DNA of 64,000 bases from JACVRW01 sp036519295 (GTDB taxonomy: Bacteria; Actinomycetota; Thermoleophilia; Solirubrobacterales; Thermoleophilaceae), in contig DATDLN010000046.1 in the NCBI GenBank assembly GCA_036519295.1, positions 1-64,000 on the forward strand. Direction: 5' to 3'. This document shows positions 23,978 through 31,889 of the stretch, piece by piece. The notes under the pieces are model-generated. The model was not told the origin of the DNA. It did no database searches and was given only the letters and a program-made list of their open reading frames with translations. Position numbers and translations under genes: made by a program. Each line of letters begins with the position of its first letter. The first letter of the stretch is position 1.

Positions 23978-24919
23978 CTATCCGCTCGTCAGAACGAAGC
24001 GCTTTACCTTCTTGCCCCCTTCGAGATCGACCACGGCGCCGAGCAGCTCACCCTGCTCGTATGAGCTGCCCGGGTTGATGCACAGCGTCCGGCCGATCCT
24101 GGCGTTCCCGCGCGACTCGTGAATGTGGCCGTGCAGCGACAGCGCCGGCTGGTGCTTCTCTATGGCCTCCCGAACGGCGGTCGAGCCGAGCGGCACCGGC
24201 GCCCGTCCGGCGTGCTTCAACCGCATGTCCTCCGTGAGCTCCGGCGCCTCGTCCAGCCCGGAGCCGTAGGGCGGGCAGTGGAAGCTGAAGATTGTGCGCT
24301 CGGCCGGTGCGGTCACCTCAGAGACGACGCCCTCGATTCGCTTCCCAAGCTCCGGCTCGTCCTCCTCGCGGTAAGTGTCCCAAGGGGTCCGGTTGGACCA
24401 GCCGGTTGACGCCACCTGAAAGCCGTCGATCTCGACTACGCGACCTTCGCAGGCCTCGACGTGCTTCGCTCGCGCGAGGATCTCGTCGACCTCGAACTGG
24501 TCGTCGTTCCCCGGGCAGACGAAGCAGCGCAGGCCGGACCCCGCGAGCCGCTCGTCGGCGAGCGCGGTCCAGCTCTCCACGCGCCCGAGCATCAGCTTGT
24601 GAAAGAGCTCGGTGGTCCGGTCCTCGTCGCCCTGGAGGCCGCGCAGCTCCTCCGGCGTCGTTCGGAACGGGTAGTAGCCGCGGCGCGTCACGGCGTCCTC
24701 GAACTTCTGGACCTCGTCCTCCCCGTTCAGGTCGTGGCGATTTTCCAGCAGGGTCGCGTACCAGCGCCCGTCGCCGCTGTCGACCACCGGGATGAGCGCC
24801 TTGCCGGTCATGTCGCCGCCGAGCACGATCGCGTCGGCGTCGTAGTGCTTGCCGCTGTTGAGGAACTTCCGCCAGCACGTGTCGGACCCGTGGATGTCCG
24901 TGGCGAAGAACAGCCGCAC
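23978..24919 (-). CDS. Calcineurin-like metallophosphoesterase
   Basis: 313 residues from the GTG at 24919. Metal-binding motifs occur in the order of the family: ATDIHGS (D-x-H), VLGGDMTGK (GD), CPGNDDQ (GND in place of the common GNH), FSFHCPPYG, and LHGHIHESRG (GHxH). The protein hydrolyses some phosphoester, but the substrate is unknown; the GND variant is seen in a branch of archaeal and actinobacterial homologues. It is 18 bases downstream of the nucleotidyltransferase-fold gene on the same strand, probably one transcript. Confidence 0.85.
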   Translation of the reverse strand: MRLFFATDIHGSDTCWRKFLNSGKHYDADAIVLGGDMTGKALIPVVDSGDGRWYATLLENRHDLNGEDEVQKFEDAVTRRGYYPFRTTPEELRGLQGDEDRTTELFHKLMLGRVESWTALADERLAGSGLRCFVCPGNDDQFEVDEILARAKHVEACEGRVVEIDGFQVASTGWSNRTPWDTYREEDEPELGKRIEGVVSEVTAPAERTIFSFHCPPYGSGLDEAPELTEDMRLKHAGRAPVPLGSTAVREAIEKHQPALSLHGHIHESRGNARIGRTLCINPGSSYEQGELLGAVVDLEGGKKVKRFVLTSG

Positions 24920-24937
24920 GACGCAAGACTATGCCCG

Positions 24938-25696
24938 TCAGGGCCCGCCCGCCACCTCTTCCGGAAGCGTGTACCAGCGCTTGCGCTCGCCAATCCTCGC
25001 GCGCAGCTTCCAGGCGCGTGATTTCGGCTCGTTCTCGATCCGATCGAGAAGGGCCTCCATCTCGCCGTGGATGCGGGCCTTCTCGTCATCCGGAAGTTCG
25101 TAGCGCGAGAGGTGGTCGCGGCAGGCGGCGAGGTTGCCCGTGAGCGTGCGCCACAGCCCCCAGTCGGTCCTGCACATCTCAGCGACCCGAGCGGCGTTGA
25201 TCGCGTCGCCGTCGCGCTCGTCGACCGAGTGGCCATGGAACAGCGCCAGCGCGTCGCGAACGTCCTTCTCGTTCAGCTCGGCGATCTGAAGCTTCGTGAC
25301 GAGGAGCTCGGCCAATGGCAGCGTCGCGGGCTCCAGCTCGAGGCGGTCCGCCACGGGCACCTTGTGCGACATCGAGAAGGCGCCCACGAAGACGTCGACC
25401 TGGCGCTCGTTGCCGTTGTCGAAGAACAGCAGGCGCTCCGTACCGTGCAGCGCGTTGAAGGCCACGTGCGGCTCGTAGCCATTCGCTCGGAGCAGGCCCT
25501 GGACGGCGGCCGAGGAGCCCTTCGCGGTGACGAAGTCGACGTCGCCGTAGCTGCGCCTGAGAGCCGAGGGGAGCTCGCCCGGGGCCCGCAGGTGGATCGC
25601 CACTCCCCCGAGGACCCGCAGCGGCACGCCCTCCGAATCCGCGAGATCGAGCAGGCGCTTTGCCTCCGCCACGATGTCGGCCTGGATCTCGCCCAC
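24938..25696 (-). CDS. Nucleotidyltransferase-fold protein (AbiEii/MNT-like)
   Basis: 252 residues from the GTG at 25696. GGVAIHLRAPG followed by RRSYGDVDFVTAKG gives the G-G ... D-x-D arrangement of the minimal nucleotidyltransferase fold. A later TKLQIAELNEKDVRDALAL resembles the K-D/R-D segment of AbiEii-like proteins. There is no cognate AbiEi antitoxin gene next to it, so I do not call it a toxin. The C-terminal third is charged and helical (RIENEPKSRAWKLRARIG). It may be co-transcribed with the metallophosphoesterase. Confidence 0.7.
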   Translation of the reverse strand: MGEIQADIVAEAKRLLDLADSEGVPLRVLGGVAIHLRAPGELPSALRRSYGDVDFVTAKGSSAAVQGLLRANGYEPHVAFNALHGTERLLFFDNGNERQVDVFVGAFSMSHKVPVADRLELEPATLPLAELLVTKLQIAELNEKDVRDALALFHGHSVDERDGDAINAARVAEMCRTDWGLWRTLTGNLAACRDHLSRYELPDDEKARIHGEMEALLDRIENEPKSRAWKLRARIGERKRWYTLPEEVAGGP

Positions 25697-25953
25697 TCAG
25701 ACGATGCTAACCGGGGAGGGCGGCGCGTGCGCCCGCATAGCCACGCCCCATCCGAGCACCGCGGGCCCGGAAAGGGAGCATCCGACCGTCGAATTCGCTA
25801 GCGTGCCGCCCTTCGAGGAGCGGGCCCGGTTTGTGGCCGGGCCCGCCGTGCAGCCAAGGCGGGTCGGGGGAACATTTAGCCGAACCGGCCCTGGCGAACT
25901 TCGAAGGGTAGCGGGCGAGGCGTGGCGCCCCACGCGCCTTTTGGCGCCAAGCG
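25697..25953. other. 257-base intergenic region with strong secondary structure
   Basis: I see no credible gene here. It contains a perfect hairpin, GCGGGCCCGG (25820-25829), 7-base loop, CCGGGCCCGC (25837-25846). A second hairpin-like element, GCGTGG / CCACGC with a TTTT run after it on the plus strand, lies near 25921-25946. The AT-richer patch GGGGAACATTTAGCCGAACC lies around 25866-25885. It separates two minus-strand genes, so part of it must hold the terminator of the reductase gene and the promoter of the nucleotidyltransferase-fold gene. A small RNA is possible but unproven. Confidence 0.45.
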
Positions 25954-26517
25954 CTACGCCGGTTGGTAGACGAGGACGGTGACGCCGTCACCGCCGACCA
26001 TCTTCGAGTCCGTGAGCCGCAGGCGCTTCTTGTCGCTCGTCTTGCCGAAGAGGCGCTTGCCGGTGCCGAGGACGACCGGGAAGACCATCAGGTGCAGCTC
26101 GTCGACGAGGTCGCTCTCGATCAGCGCCTGCGCGAGCTGGCGGCTGCCGTGGACGTAGATGTCGCCGTCGAGCTCCTGCTTGAGCTTCGTGGCCTGCTCG
26201 ACTGCGTCGCCCTTCAGCACCGTCGTGTTGTTCCACTCGGGGTTCTCGAGAGTCGACGAGACGACGTACTTGGGCATGCTGTTGAATTTGTCCGCGAACT
26301 CGCCGTCCCTTGACGGCCAGGCGTCGGCGAAGCTCTCGTAGGTCACGCGCCCGATCAGGAGCGCTTCGGACTCGAGGGCCTCGTCGAGCTTGAACTTGTC
26401 GCCGTCCTCTCCGCGGTCGAACTCGAAGCTCCAATTCGGGTACTTGAACTCCTCGCCTCCCGGCGCCTCCATGACTCCGTCCAGCGAGACGAACTCGGTT
26501 ACCACGATCCTTCCCAT
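25954..26517 (-). CDS. RibD C-terminal / dihydrofolate reductase-like protein
   Basis: 187 residues from the ATG at 26517, preceded by AGAGAGGACGAG. It starts GRIVVTEFVSLDGVMEAPGG, followed by LLIGRVTYESFADAWP, PKYVVSSTLENPEWNN, DIYVHGSRQLAQALIESDLVDELHLMVFPVVLGTGKRLF. All are hallmarks of the bacterial YwjB/RibD_C family related to dihydrofolate reductase. Members bind NADPH; the substrate is usually unknown. It is divergent from an ArsR regulator and an AHSA1/SRPBCC protein, a combination common in actinobacteria, so the ArsR protein may control both directions. Confidence 0.9.
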   Translation of the reverse strand: MGRIVVTEFVSLDGVMEAPGGEEFKYPNWSFEFDRGEDGDKFKLDEALESEALLIGRVTYESFADAWPSRDGEFADKFNSMPKYVVSSTLENPEWNNTTVLKGDAVEQATKLKQELDGDIYVHGSRQLAQALIESDLVDELHLMVFPVVLGTGKRLFGKTSDKKRLRLTDSKMVGGDGVTVLVYQPA

Positions 26518-26559
26518 CTCGTCCTCTCTGTCGTTTGCGCGCAGTACCATAACAAAAGG

Positions 26560-26575
26560 TCATTTGATCAAGTGA
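26560..26575. promoter_or_regulatory. Operator-like palindrome between the reductase and ArsR genes
   Basis: TCATTTGATCAAGTGA is a 16-base inverted repeat with one mismatched pair, centred on TTGATCAA, in the 72-base divergent gap and 14 bases before the ATG of the ArsR gene. ArsR-type proteins bind such AT-rich imperfect palindromes in their own promoters, so autoregulation is likely. Confidence 0.55.
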
Positions 26576-26589
26576 CTATGTGAATAGTG

Positions 26590-26916
26590 ATGGCAACGGA
26601 CCAGCTCACCAGCACCTTCGCGGCCCTCGCGGACCCGACGCGCCGGGCGATCCTGGGACGCCTCGCGGATGGCGAGGCTACCGTGAAGGAGCTGGCCGAG
26701 CCGTTCCCGCTCAGCGTGCAGGCCGTGTCCCATCACCTAAAGGTGCTCGAGCAGGCAGGGCTCATCACACGGGGCCGCACCGCGCAGCTTCGACCCTCGC
26801 GGCTGCGGGCGGAGCCGCTCGGGGACGCCGTCGAGTGGCTCGAGAAGTATCGTCCGTTCTGGGAAGACAGCTTCGACAGCCTCGAGGCGCGCCTGCGAGC
26901 AGACGAGAATGACTGA
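26590..26916 (+). CDS. ArsR-family winged-helix regulator
   Basis: 108 residues from the ATG at 26590 (a GTG directly precedes it at 26587). It has the full ArsR winged helix: TFAALADPTRRAILGRL, ATVKELAEPFPLSVQAVSHHLKVLEQAGLITR. No Cys-based metal site is present, so it belongs to the metal-independent group usually coupled to AHSA1/SRPBCC genes. Its stop overlaps the start of such a gene by 8 bases. The operator-like palindrome just upstream suggests autoregulation and control of the divergent reductase. Confidence 0.9.
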   Translation: MATDQLTSTFAALADPTRRAILGRLADGEATVKELAEPFPLSVQAVSHHLKVLEQAGLITRGRTAQLRPSRLRAEPLGDAVEWLEKYRPFWEDSFDSLEARLRADEND

Positions 26917-27379
26917 GCGACCAAGCCGCGACGCGGCGGCAGAGGCGGGGATCAAGATGACGCGCGTCTTCGACGCCCCGCGGGAGCGAGTGTGGAGGGA
27001 GTGGACCGAGCCCGAGCGGTTCGCGGACTGGTTCGGCGGCCCAGAGGCCGAGGTGCCCGTCTCCACGGTCTCGATGGACGTCACCGAGGGGGGTGCCTGG
27101 CGGGCGACGATGTTCGGGGGTCCCGACCGCCGCGAGATCCGGTGGAAGGGGACGTTCCGCGAGGTGATCGAGCCCGAACGGCTCGTCTTTACGATCTCCG
27201 ACCAGCCCAGCGACGAGGAGTGGGAGCTCGTCATCGTCGTCCTCACCGACCTCGGCGACGGCCGTACCGAGATGCTCTTCGAGCAGCGGGGAGGCATGTC
27301 GGCCGAGCAGTACAAGCGCGCCGGTGAAGGCTGGGGCACGTTCTTCGATCGTATGACGGAGCGTCTTGCAGCGGCCTGA
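26909..27379 (+). CDS. SRPBCC / AHSA1-domain protein
   Basis: 156 residues. TRVFDAPRERVWREWTEPERFADWFGGP is the signature N-terminus of the AHSA1 (activator of Hsp90 ATPase homologue 1-like) group of START-fold proteins. WRATMFGGPDRREIRWKGTFREVIEPERLVFT and the C-terminal SAEQYKRAGEGWGTFFDRM helix complete the fold. These proteins enclose a hydrophobic cavity; the ligand is unknown. It is translated with the ArsR gene (8-base overlap). The following GntR gene begins within its last codons. Confidence 0.92.
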   Translation: MTERPSRDAAAEAGIKMTRVFDAPRERVWREWTEPERFADWFGGPEAEVPVSTVSMDVTEGGAWRATMFGGPDRREIRWKGTFREVIEPERLVFTISDQPSDEEWELVIVVLTDLGDGRTEMLFEQRGGMSAEQYKRAGEGWGTFFDRMTERLAAA

Positions 27380-28037
27380 CCTTGCGGCACCGTCGGCCCT
27401 CTGGGAGAACATCGCGGACCTCATTCGAGCCGCGATCCTCTCCGGCGAGCTCGAGCCCGGCTCGAAGCTGATCGAGACCGAGCTGGCCGAGCGTTTCGGC
27501 ACGAGCCGCGGGCCGATTCGCGAGGCGATCCGCGAGCTCGCCCGCGAGGGCCTCGTGACCGAGCTGCCGCGGCGCGGCAGCCTCGTCTCGACGCTCACCG
27601 CTCACGATCTCTCCGAGGTCTACGCCGTCCGCCAAGCGCTGGAGGTGGCCGCGAGCAGGGTCGTGATCGCACGCGCCCGGGACGACGAGCTGCACGCGCT
27701 CGAGACGCACCTGGAGGCGCTCGAGTCGCCCCCGCCCGGCGCCGGCTATCTCGATCAGGCCGTGCACGACCTCGCGTTTCACCGCTCCCTGGTCGCGCTG
27801 GCCCGCAACGAGCGCATGGCGACGATGTACGAGCAGATGCTCACGCAGACGATGCTGCTGTTGCGGACCGCGTCTCTCGAGAATCCCGCGCTGCGCACTG
27901 ACCTGCGGCGCGCCGCGCACCGCGACATCCTGCAGGCGCTGATCGATCGGGACGAGGCCGCGGCCCGGGCGGCCCTCGAGGCGCACTACCGCTACGCCGA
28001 GGAGCGGCTCTTCCCGGGCGTGACCGTCCGAGGTTAG
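27366..28037 (+). CDS. GntR-family regulator, FCD subfamily
   Basis: 223 residues from the TTG at 27366, overlapping the preceding gene by 14 bases. Winged helix: IADLIRAAILSGELEPGSKLIETELAERFG ... SRGPIREAIRELAREGLV ... PRRGSLV. The FCD domain follows, with DQAVHDLAFHRSLVALA and RAAHRDILQALIDRD supplying Asp and His residues of the effector pocket. Targets are unknown; the nearest downstream gene is convergent, so it probably acts on its own transcript or elsewhere. Confidence 0.88.
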   Translation: MQRPDLAAPSALWENIADLIRAAILSGELEPGSKLIETELAERFGTSRGPIREAIRELAREGLVTELPRRGSLVSTLTAHDLSEVYAVRQALEVAASRVVIARARDDELHALETHLEALESPPPGAGYLDQAVHDLAFHRSLVALARNERMATMYEQMLTQTMLLLRTASLENPALRTDLRRAAHRDILQALIDRDEAAARAALEAHYRYAEERLFPGVTVRG

Positions 28038-28040
28038 GCC

Positions 28041-29315
28041 TCAAGCGCCGTTCCGAGGCGAGCAGCCCGCCATCCGCTCGAGCAGCACCGCGCGCTCGCG
28101 CGAGTTCTGGGTGAGCGAGGCGGCGCGCTGGAACTCCACCGCGGCTTCCTCGCCCCGACCCACCTTGGCCAGCAGGTCTCCACGGACCGTGGGGAGCAGG
28201 TGGAAGTCGCGCAGCGCGGGTTCCGAGGCGAGGCCGTCCACCAGCTCGAGCGCTGCCTCCGGGCCGAACGCCATGCCGATCGCCACCGCGCGGTTCAGCT
28301 CCACCACCGGCGACGGCGTCACCTGGGCCAGTGCGTCGTAGAGCGCCACGATGCTGTCCCAGTCGGTGTCATCGGCGACCCGGGCGCGCGCGTGGCAGGC
28401 GGAGATCGCCGCCTGGAGCGTGTACGGTCCGACGGCGCCGCCGGTGCCGTACGCGCGCTCGAGGGCCGCGAGGCCACGGCCGACGAGCATCCAGTCCCAG
28501 CGCGAGCGGTCCTGGTCGAGCAGCAGTATTGGCTCGCCGGACGGCCCGGTTCGCGCGCGAGAGCGCGAGGCGTGTAGCTCCATCAATGCCACGAGGCCGT
28601 GCACCTCCGGCTCCGAAGGCAGCAGCTCGGCCAGGATGCGGCCGAGCCGCAGCGCCTCGTCGATCAGCTCGGGTCGGATCCAGTCGTCGCCGGCGGTGGC
28701 CGCGTAGCCCTCGTTGAATATGAGGTAGATCACCTCGAGCACGGAGGCCAGGCGGTCCGCGAGCTCCTCGTGCGCCGGAACGTCGAACGGCACCCGCGCC
28801 GCCGAGAGCGTGCGCTTCGCGCGCACGATCCGCTGCGCAACCGTCGACTCCGAGACCAGGTATGCGCTTGCGATCTCCTTGGTCGTCAGCCCGCCGAGCA
28901 GCCGCAGCGTGAGCGCGACGCGAGCGTCGGTCGAGAGCACCGGGTGGCAGGTGGTGTAGACGAGGCGCAGGAGATCGTCGTCGAACGGGTCGTCGATCTC
29001 GGCCTCGAGATCGGGATGGTCGATCTCGCCTCGGATCTCGACCTCGCGGCCGAGCTCGCGAGTCTTTCTCTCGTGCACCTCCGCGCGGCGCAGGCGATCG
29101 ATCGCCCGGTGTCGGCCGGTGGCCATGAGCCAGGCGCCCGGGTTGTCCGGGACGCCCGACTCGGGCCACTGCTCGAGGGCGGCGACGAGCGCCTCCTGCG
29201 CGAGGTCCTCGGCAAGGCCGACGTCCCGCACGAGCCTCGCGAGGCCCGCGATCAGCCGGGCGGACTCGATCCGCCAGACGGCATCGATCGTGCGGTTGAC
29301 CTCGGCCGTGGGCAC
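28041..29315 (-). CDS. ECF42-type RNA polymerase sigma factor with C-terminal TPR-like extension
   Basis: 424 residues. Sigma region 2 (RLVRDVGLAEDLAQEALVAALE ... NPGAWLMATGRHRAIDRLRR) and region 4 (LGGLTTKEIASAYLVSESTVAQRIVRAKRTL) are followed by about 220 residues of DUF6596/TPR-like helices (IFNEGYAATAGDDWIRPELIDEALRLGR). This long extension and the adjacent YciI/DGPF gene define group ECF42 (established); there is no anti-sigma factor, and the extension is thought to control activity. The GTG at 29315 overlaps the stop of the YciI gene by one base (TAGTG), so the two are translationally coupled. Confidence 0.92.
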   Translation of the reverse strand: MPTAEVNRTIDAVWRIESARLIAGLARLVRDVGLAEDLAQEALVAALEQWPESGVPDNPGAWLMATGRHRAIDRLRRAEVHERKTRELGREVEIRGEIDHPDLEAEIDDPFDDDLLRLVYTTCHPVLSTDARVALTLRLLGGLTTKEIASAYLVSESTVAQRIVRAKRTLSAARVPFDVPAHEELADRLASVLEVIYLIFNEGYAATAGDDWIRPELIDEALRLGRILAELLPSEPEVHGLVALMELHASRSRARTGPSGEPILLLDQDRSRWDWMLVGRGLAALERAYGTGGAVGPYTLQAAISACHARARVADDTDWDSIVALYDALAQVTPSPVVELNRAVAIGMAFGPEAALELVDGLASEPALRDFHLLPTVRGDLLAKVGRGEEAAVEFQRAASLTQNSRERAVLLERMAGCSPRNGA

Positions 29316-29743
29316 TACTGGTTCGCCTCGACCTCCCTGCGCAGGCGAGCCTCCTTTTCACGCAGCTCGGGCGTGAGCTCGTCGCCGAAGTCTTCGGTTT
29401 CGAAGACCGGGCGGATCTCGATGACGGCTTCGGTGCCGGGTTCGGGGTTCGGGACGCGCTTCACCCACTCGATCGCCTCGTCCATCGACTTCACCTGCAA
29501 CACCCAGTAGCCGCCGAGCAGCTCCTTGGTCTCGGCGAACGGCCCGTTTATAACCTTGCGGTCGCTGCCGGAGAAGACGACGCGGACGCCCTTGGAGCTC
29601 GGGTGGAGGCCGTCGCCGGCGAGCATCACACCGGCCTTGACCAGCTCCTCGTTGAAGGCGAGCATCTCGCTCAGGAGCCTCTCGCTCGGCATCTCGCCGG
29701 CCTCGCTCTCAGGCGTCGCCTTGATCAGGACCATGACTCGCAT
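29315..29743 (-). CDS. YciI/DGPF-domain protein, ECF42 partner
   Basis: 142 residues from the ATG at 29743, with AAGGAGG ten bases upstream. MRVMVLIKATPESEAGEMPS and FNEELVKAGVMLAGDGLHPSSKG are followed by VINGPFAETKELLGGYWVLQVKSMDEAIEW and a Glu-rich C-terminus. NGPFAETKELLGGYW contains the DGPF-type core. Such proteins fold like YciI and are the typical, sigma-dependent neighbours of ECF42 factors. An ECF-like promoter sequence lies upstream at 29787-29813. Confidence 0.92.
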   Translation of the reverse strand: MRVMVLIKATPESEAGEMPSERLLSEMLAFNEELVKAGVMLAGDGLHPSSKGVRVVFSGSDRKVINGPFAETKELLGGYWVLQVKSMDEAIEWVKRVPNPEPGTEAVIEIRPVFETEDFGDELTPELREKEARLRREVEANQ

Positions 29744-29786
29744 TTCGTGGTTCCTCCTTGTGTCGCTTTGTGCCTCTACCCAGTGC

Positions 29787-29813
29787 GTCGAGCAAGCGAG
29801 GCGAAAATCGACA
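29787..29813 (-). promoter_or_regulatory. Candidate ECF42-dependent promoter
   Basis: On the minus strand TGTCGA (29813-29808), 17 bases, then CGAC (29790-29787), 44 bases before the YciI start. The -35 fits the TGTCGA element I recall for ECF42 promoters; the -10 is CGAC rather than CGTC. Autoregulation of the yciI-sigma operon is inferred. Confidence 0.4.
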
Positions 29814-29820
29814 ACGGGTT

Positions 29821-30990
29821 CTAGACCTTCTCCAGCCCGACGTAATTCTCGGCCAGGCTGCGCGAGGCCGCCTCCGAGCTGCACACATACTCCAGGCGGG
29901 CGCGCTGGAGGCGGTCCTCGAAGCCGTCGACGTCGAGGCGGTGGAGCAGGGTGGTCATGAAGTTCGAGAAGTCCTGGACCCGCCAGACCCGCCGGAGGCA
30001 GGTGTCCGAGTAGGTCTCGAGCAACTCGGTCGCCCCGCTCCGATACCACTCCACGAGTCCCTCGGCCAGCACCTTCACGTCGTGCACCGCGACGTTGAGG
30101 CCCTTCGCGCCGGTCGGCGGCACGATGTGCGTCGCGTCCCCCGCGAGGTATAGGCGGCCGTGCTGCATCGGCTCGGCGACGAAGCTGCGCATGGGCGTGA
30201 TGCCCTTCTCGATGATCGGTCCTTCGTGGAGCGTCCAGCCCTCTCGCTCGAAGCGCAGGTGGAGCTCCTGCCAGATGCGCTCGTCGGGCCAGTCGTCGAT
30301 CGGCGCTTCGGGGTCAACCTGCAGATAGAGGCGGCTGAGCTTCGGCGAGCGAAGGCTGTGTAGCGCGAAGCCGCGCTCGTGGTGGGCGTAGATCAGCTCG
30401 TCGGTGGAGGGTGCGACCGTGGCCAGGATCCCGAGCCAGCCGAAGGGATACTCGCGCTCGTGGACTTGGAGGACGCCGGCCGGGACCGAGTCCCGGCACA
30501 CGCCGTGGAACCCGTCGCAGCCGGCGATCACGTCGCACTCGAGTTCCCCCTGGCGGCCGTCGTGCACGAACGTGATCCGCGGTCGATCGGTCTCGAAGTC
30601 GTGGATCGCCACATCGGCGGTCTCGAAGAGCAGCGGGCCGTCGTAGGCGAGCCGGGCGGCGATCAGGTCCTTGACCACCTCCTGCTGACCGTAGATCGTG
30701 ATCGCGCGGCCGCCCGTCAGGTCGCTCATGGGGATGCGGTGCCCCTCGCCGCCGAAGCGGAGCTCGATGCCGCCGTGGACGATCCCTTCCCGTCGCAGGC
30801 GGTCCCCGACACCCGTGGCCACGAGCAGGTCGACGGTTCCCTGCTCGAGCACCCCGGCCCGCACACGCTGCTCCACGTAGCCGCGACTCCGCTGCTCCAG
30901 GATCACGGACTCGATCCCTTCGAGGTGGAGCAGGTGGGCGAGGGTGAGGCCGGCCGGACCGGCGCCCACGATGCCGACCTGAGTCCGCAT
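29821..30990 (-). CDS. pobA: 4-hydroxybenzoate 3-monooxygenase
   Basis: 389 residues from the ATG at 30990, close to the 394 of Pseudomonas PobA. FAD-binding GIVGAGPAGLTLAHLL is at the N-terminus. SRGYVEQRVRAGVLEQGTVDLL is the PobA-specific segment after it. The DG motif follows (AGCDGFHGVCR), and GDATHIVPPTGAKGLNVAVHDV is the second FAD/NADPH motif. It hydroxylates 4-hydroxybenzoate to protocatechuate with NAD(P)H and oxygen. It is divergent from the CoA-transferase and pca genes with only 22 bases between the start codons, so the promoters must overlap each other or the coding ends. Confidence 0.95.
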   Translation of the reverse strand: MRTQVGIVGAGPAGLTLAHLLHLEGIESVILEQRSRGYVEQRVRAGVLEQGTVDLLVATGVGDRLRREGIVHGGIELRFGGEGHRIPMSDLTGGRAITIYGQQEVVKDLIAARLAYDGPLLFETADVAIHDFETDRPRITFVHDGRQGELECDVIAGCDGFHGVCRDSVPAGVLQVHEREYPFGWLGILATVAPSTDELIYAHHERGFALHSLRSPKLSRLYLQVDPEAPIDDWPDERIWQELHLRFEREGWTLHEGPIIEKGITPMRSFVAEPMQHGRLYLAGDATHIVPPTGAKGLNVAVHDVKVLAEGLVEWYRSGATELLETYSDTCLRRVWRVQDFSNFMTTLLHRLDVDGFEDRLQRARLEYVCSSEAASRSLAENYVGLEKV

Positions 30991-31012
30991 GCCGGGAGAA
31001 TAACCGTGTAGG

Positions 31013-31855
31013 GTGCGCATCGTGAGCCTAAGTTCGGATCGCGCACAGCGGGTAACGCTTTCCGACGGAATCGCCGAGCTGGTGCGCGACGGCCACAGCG
31101 TGGCCCTGGAGGGCTTCACCCACCTGATCCCGTTCGCGGCCGGCCACGAGGTCGTGCGCCAGGGGCGGCGGGAGCTCGAGCTGATCCGCATGACGCCGGA
31201 CCTTCTCTACGACCAGCTGATCGGGATGGGTTGCGCGCGGCGGCTCGTCTTCTCCTACGGCGGCAACCCCGGCGTCGGCTCGCTCCATCGCTTCCGCGAC
31301 GCTGTCGAGAACGGCTGGCCGCACCCCCTCGAGCTCGAGGAGCACAGCCACGCCGGCATGGCGAACCGCTACGCGGCCGGAGCGTCGGATCTGCCGTTCG
31401 CGGTGATACGCGGCTATCGCGGAAACGACCTCGTCGGGCGCACCCGGGTCGCGACCGTGACCTGCCCGTTCACCGGCGAGGAGCTCGCCGCCGTCCCCGC
31501 CCTCCGTCCGGACGTGGCGATTGTGCACGCCCAGGAGGCGGACCGGCGGGGGAACGTCCAGCTGTGGGGGATCCCGGGCGTACAGAAGGAGGCCGTGCTC
31601 GCGGCGCGGCGCTCGCTCGTCACGGTGGAACGGATCGTCGACGAGCTGGAGCTTCGGCCGGGGGGCGTGGTCATCCCCGGCTGGGTGATCGACGCGGTGG
31701 CCGAGGCGCCCGGCGGCTCGCAGCCGTCGTACAGCCACGGATTGACTGAGCGCGACAACGAGTTCTACCGCCGCTGGGACGAGATCAGCCGCGACCGCGG
31801 CGGCTTTCTGGCGTGGATGGAGGAGCACGTTTTCGGGCGGGTGGCCCCGAAGTGA
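31013..31855 (+). CDS. pcaI: CoA-transferase subunit A, probable 3-oxoadipate CoA-transferase
   Basis: 280 residues from the GTG at 31013 (a second GTG at 31022). SDGIAELVRDGHSVALEGFTHLIP and RMTPDLLYDQLIGMGCARRLVFSYGGNP, with THLIPFAAGHEVVRQG, place it in the GctA-type branch of family I CoA-transferase alpha subunits, longer than the 230-residue SCOT-type PcaI. Beside pcaB and pcaC it most likely activates 3-oxoadipate using succinyl-CoA. IpdA of steroid catabolism belongs to the same branch, so the assignment leans on gene context. The beta subunit gene follows after 34 bases. Confidence 0.82.
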   Translation: MRIVSLSSDRAQRVTLSDGIAELVRDGHSVALEGFTHLIPFAAGHEVVRQGRRELELIRMTPDLLYDQLIGMGCARRLVFSYGGNPGVGSLHRFRDAVENGWPHPLELEEHSHAGMANRYAAGASDLPFAVIRGYRGNDLVGRTRVATVTCPFTGEELAAVPALRPDVAIVHAQEADRRGNVQLWGIPGVQKEAVLAARRSLVTVERIVDELELRPGGVVIPGWVIDAVAEAPGGSQPSYSHGLTERDNEFYRRWDEISRDRGGFLAWMEEHVFGRVAPK

Positions 31856-31889
31856 ACGCCGCAGTGCAAGCTTGGCTTGGGTTGCGGCA

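Noticed and set aside
21831..24122. 763-codon plus-strand open frame
   Set aside because: It covers the end of the sialidase-like gene in the wrong frame and then runs antisense through the APC permease and the terminator hairpin.
24938..25696. AbiEii-type toxin of a toxin-antitoxin pair
   Set aside because: There is no adjacent AbiEi-like gene and no overlap of the usual kind; the only AbiEi-like sequence is the relic 17 kb away.
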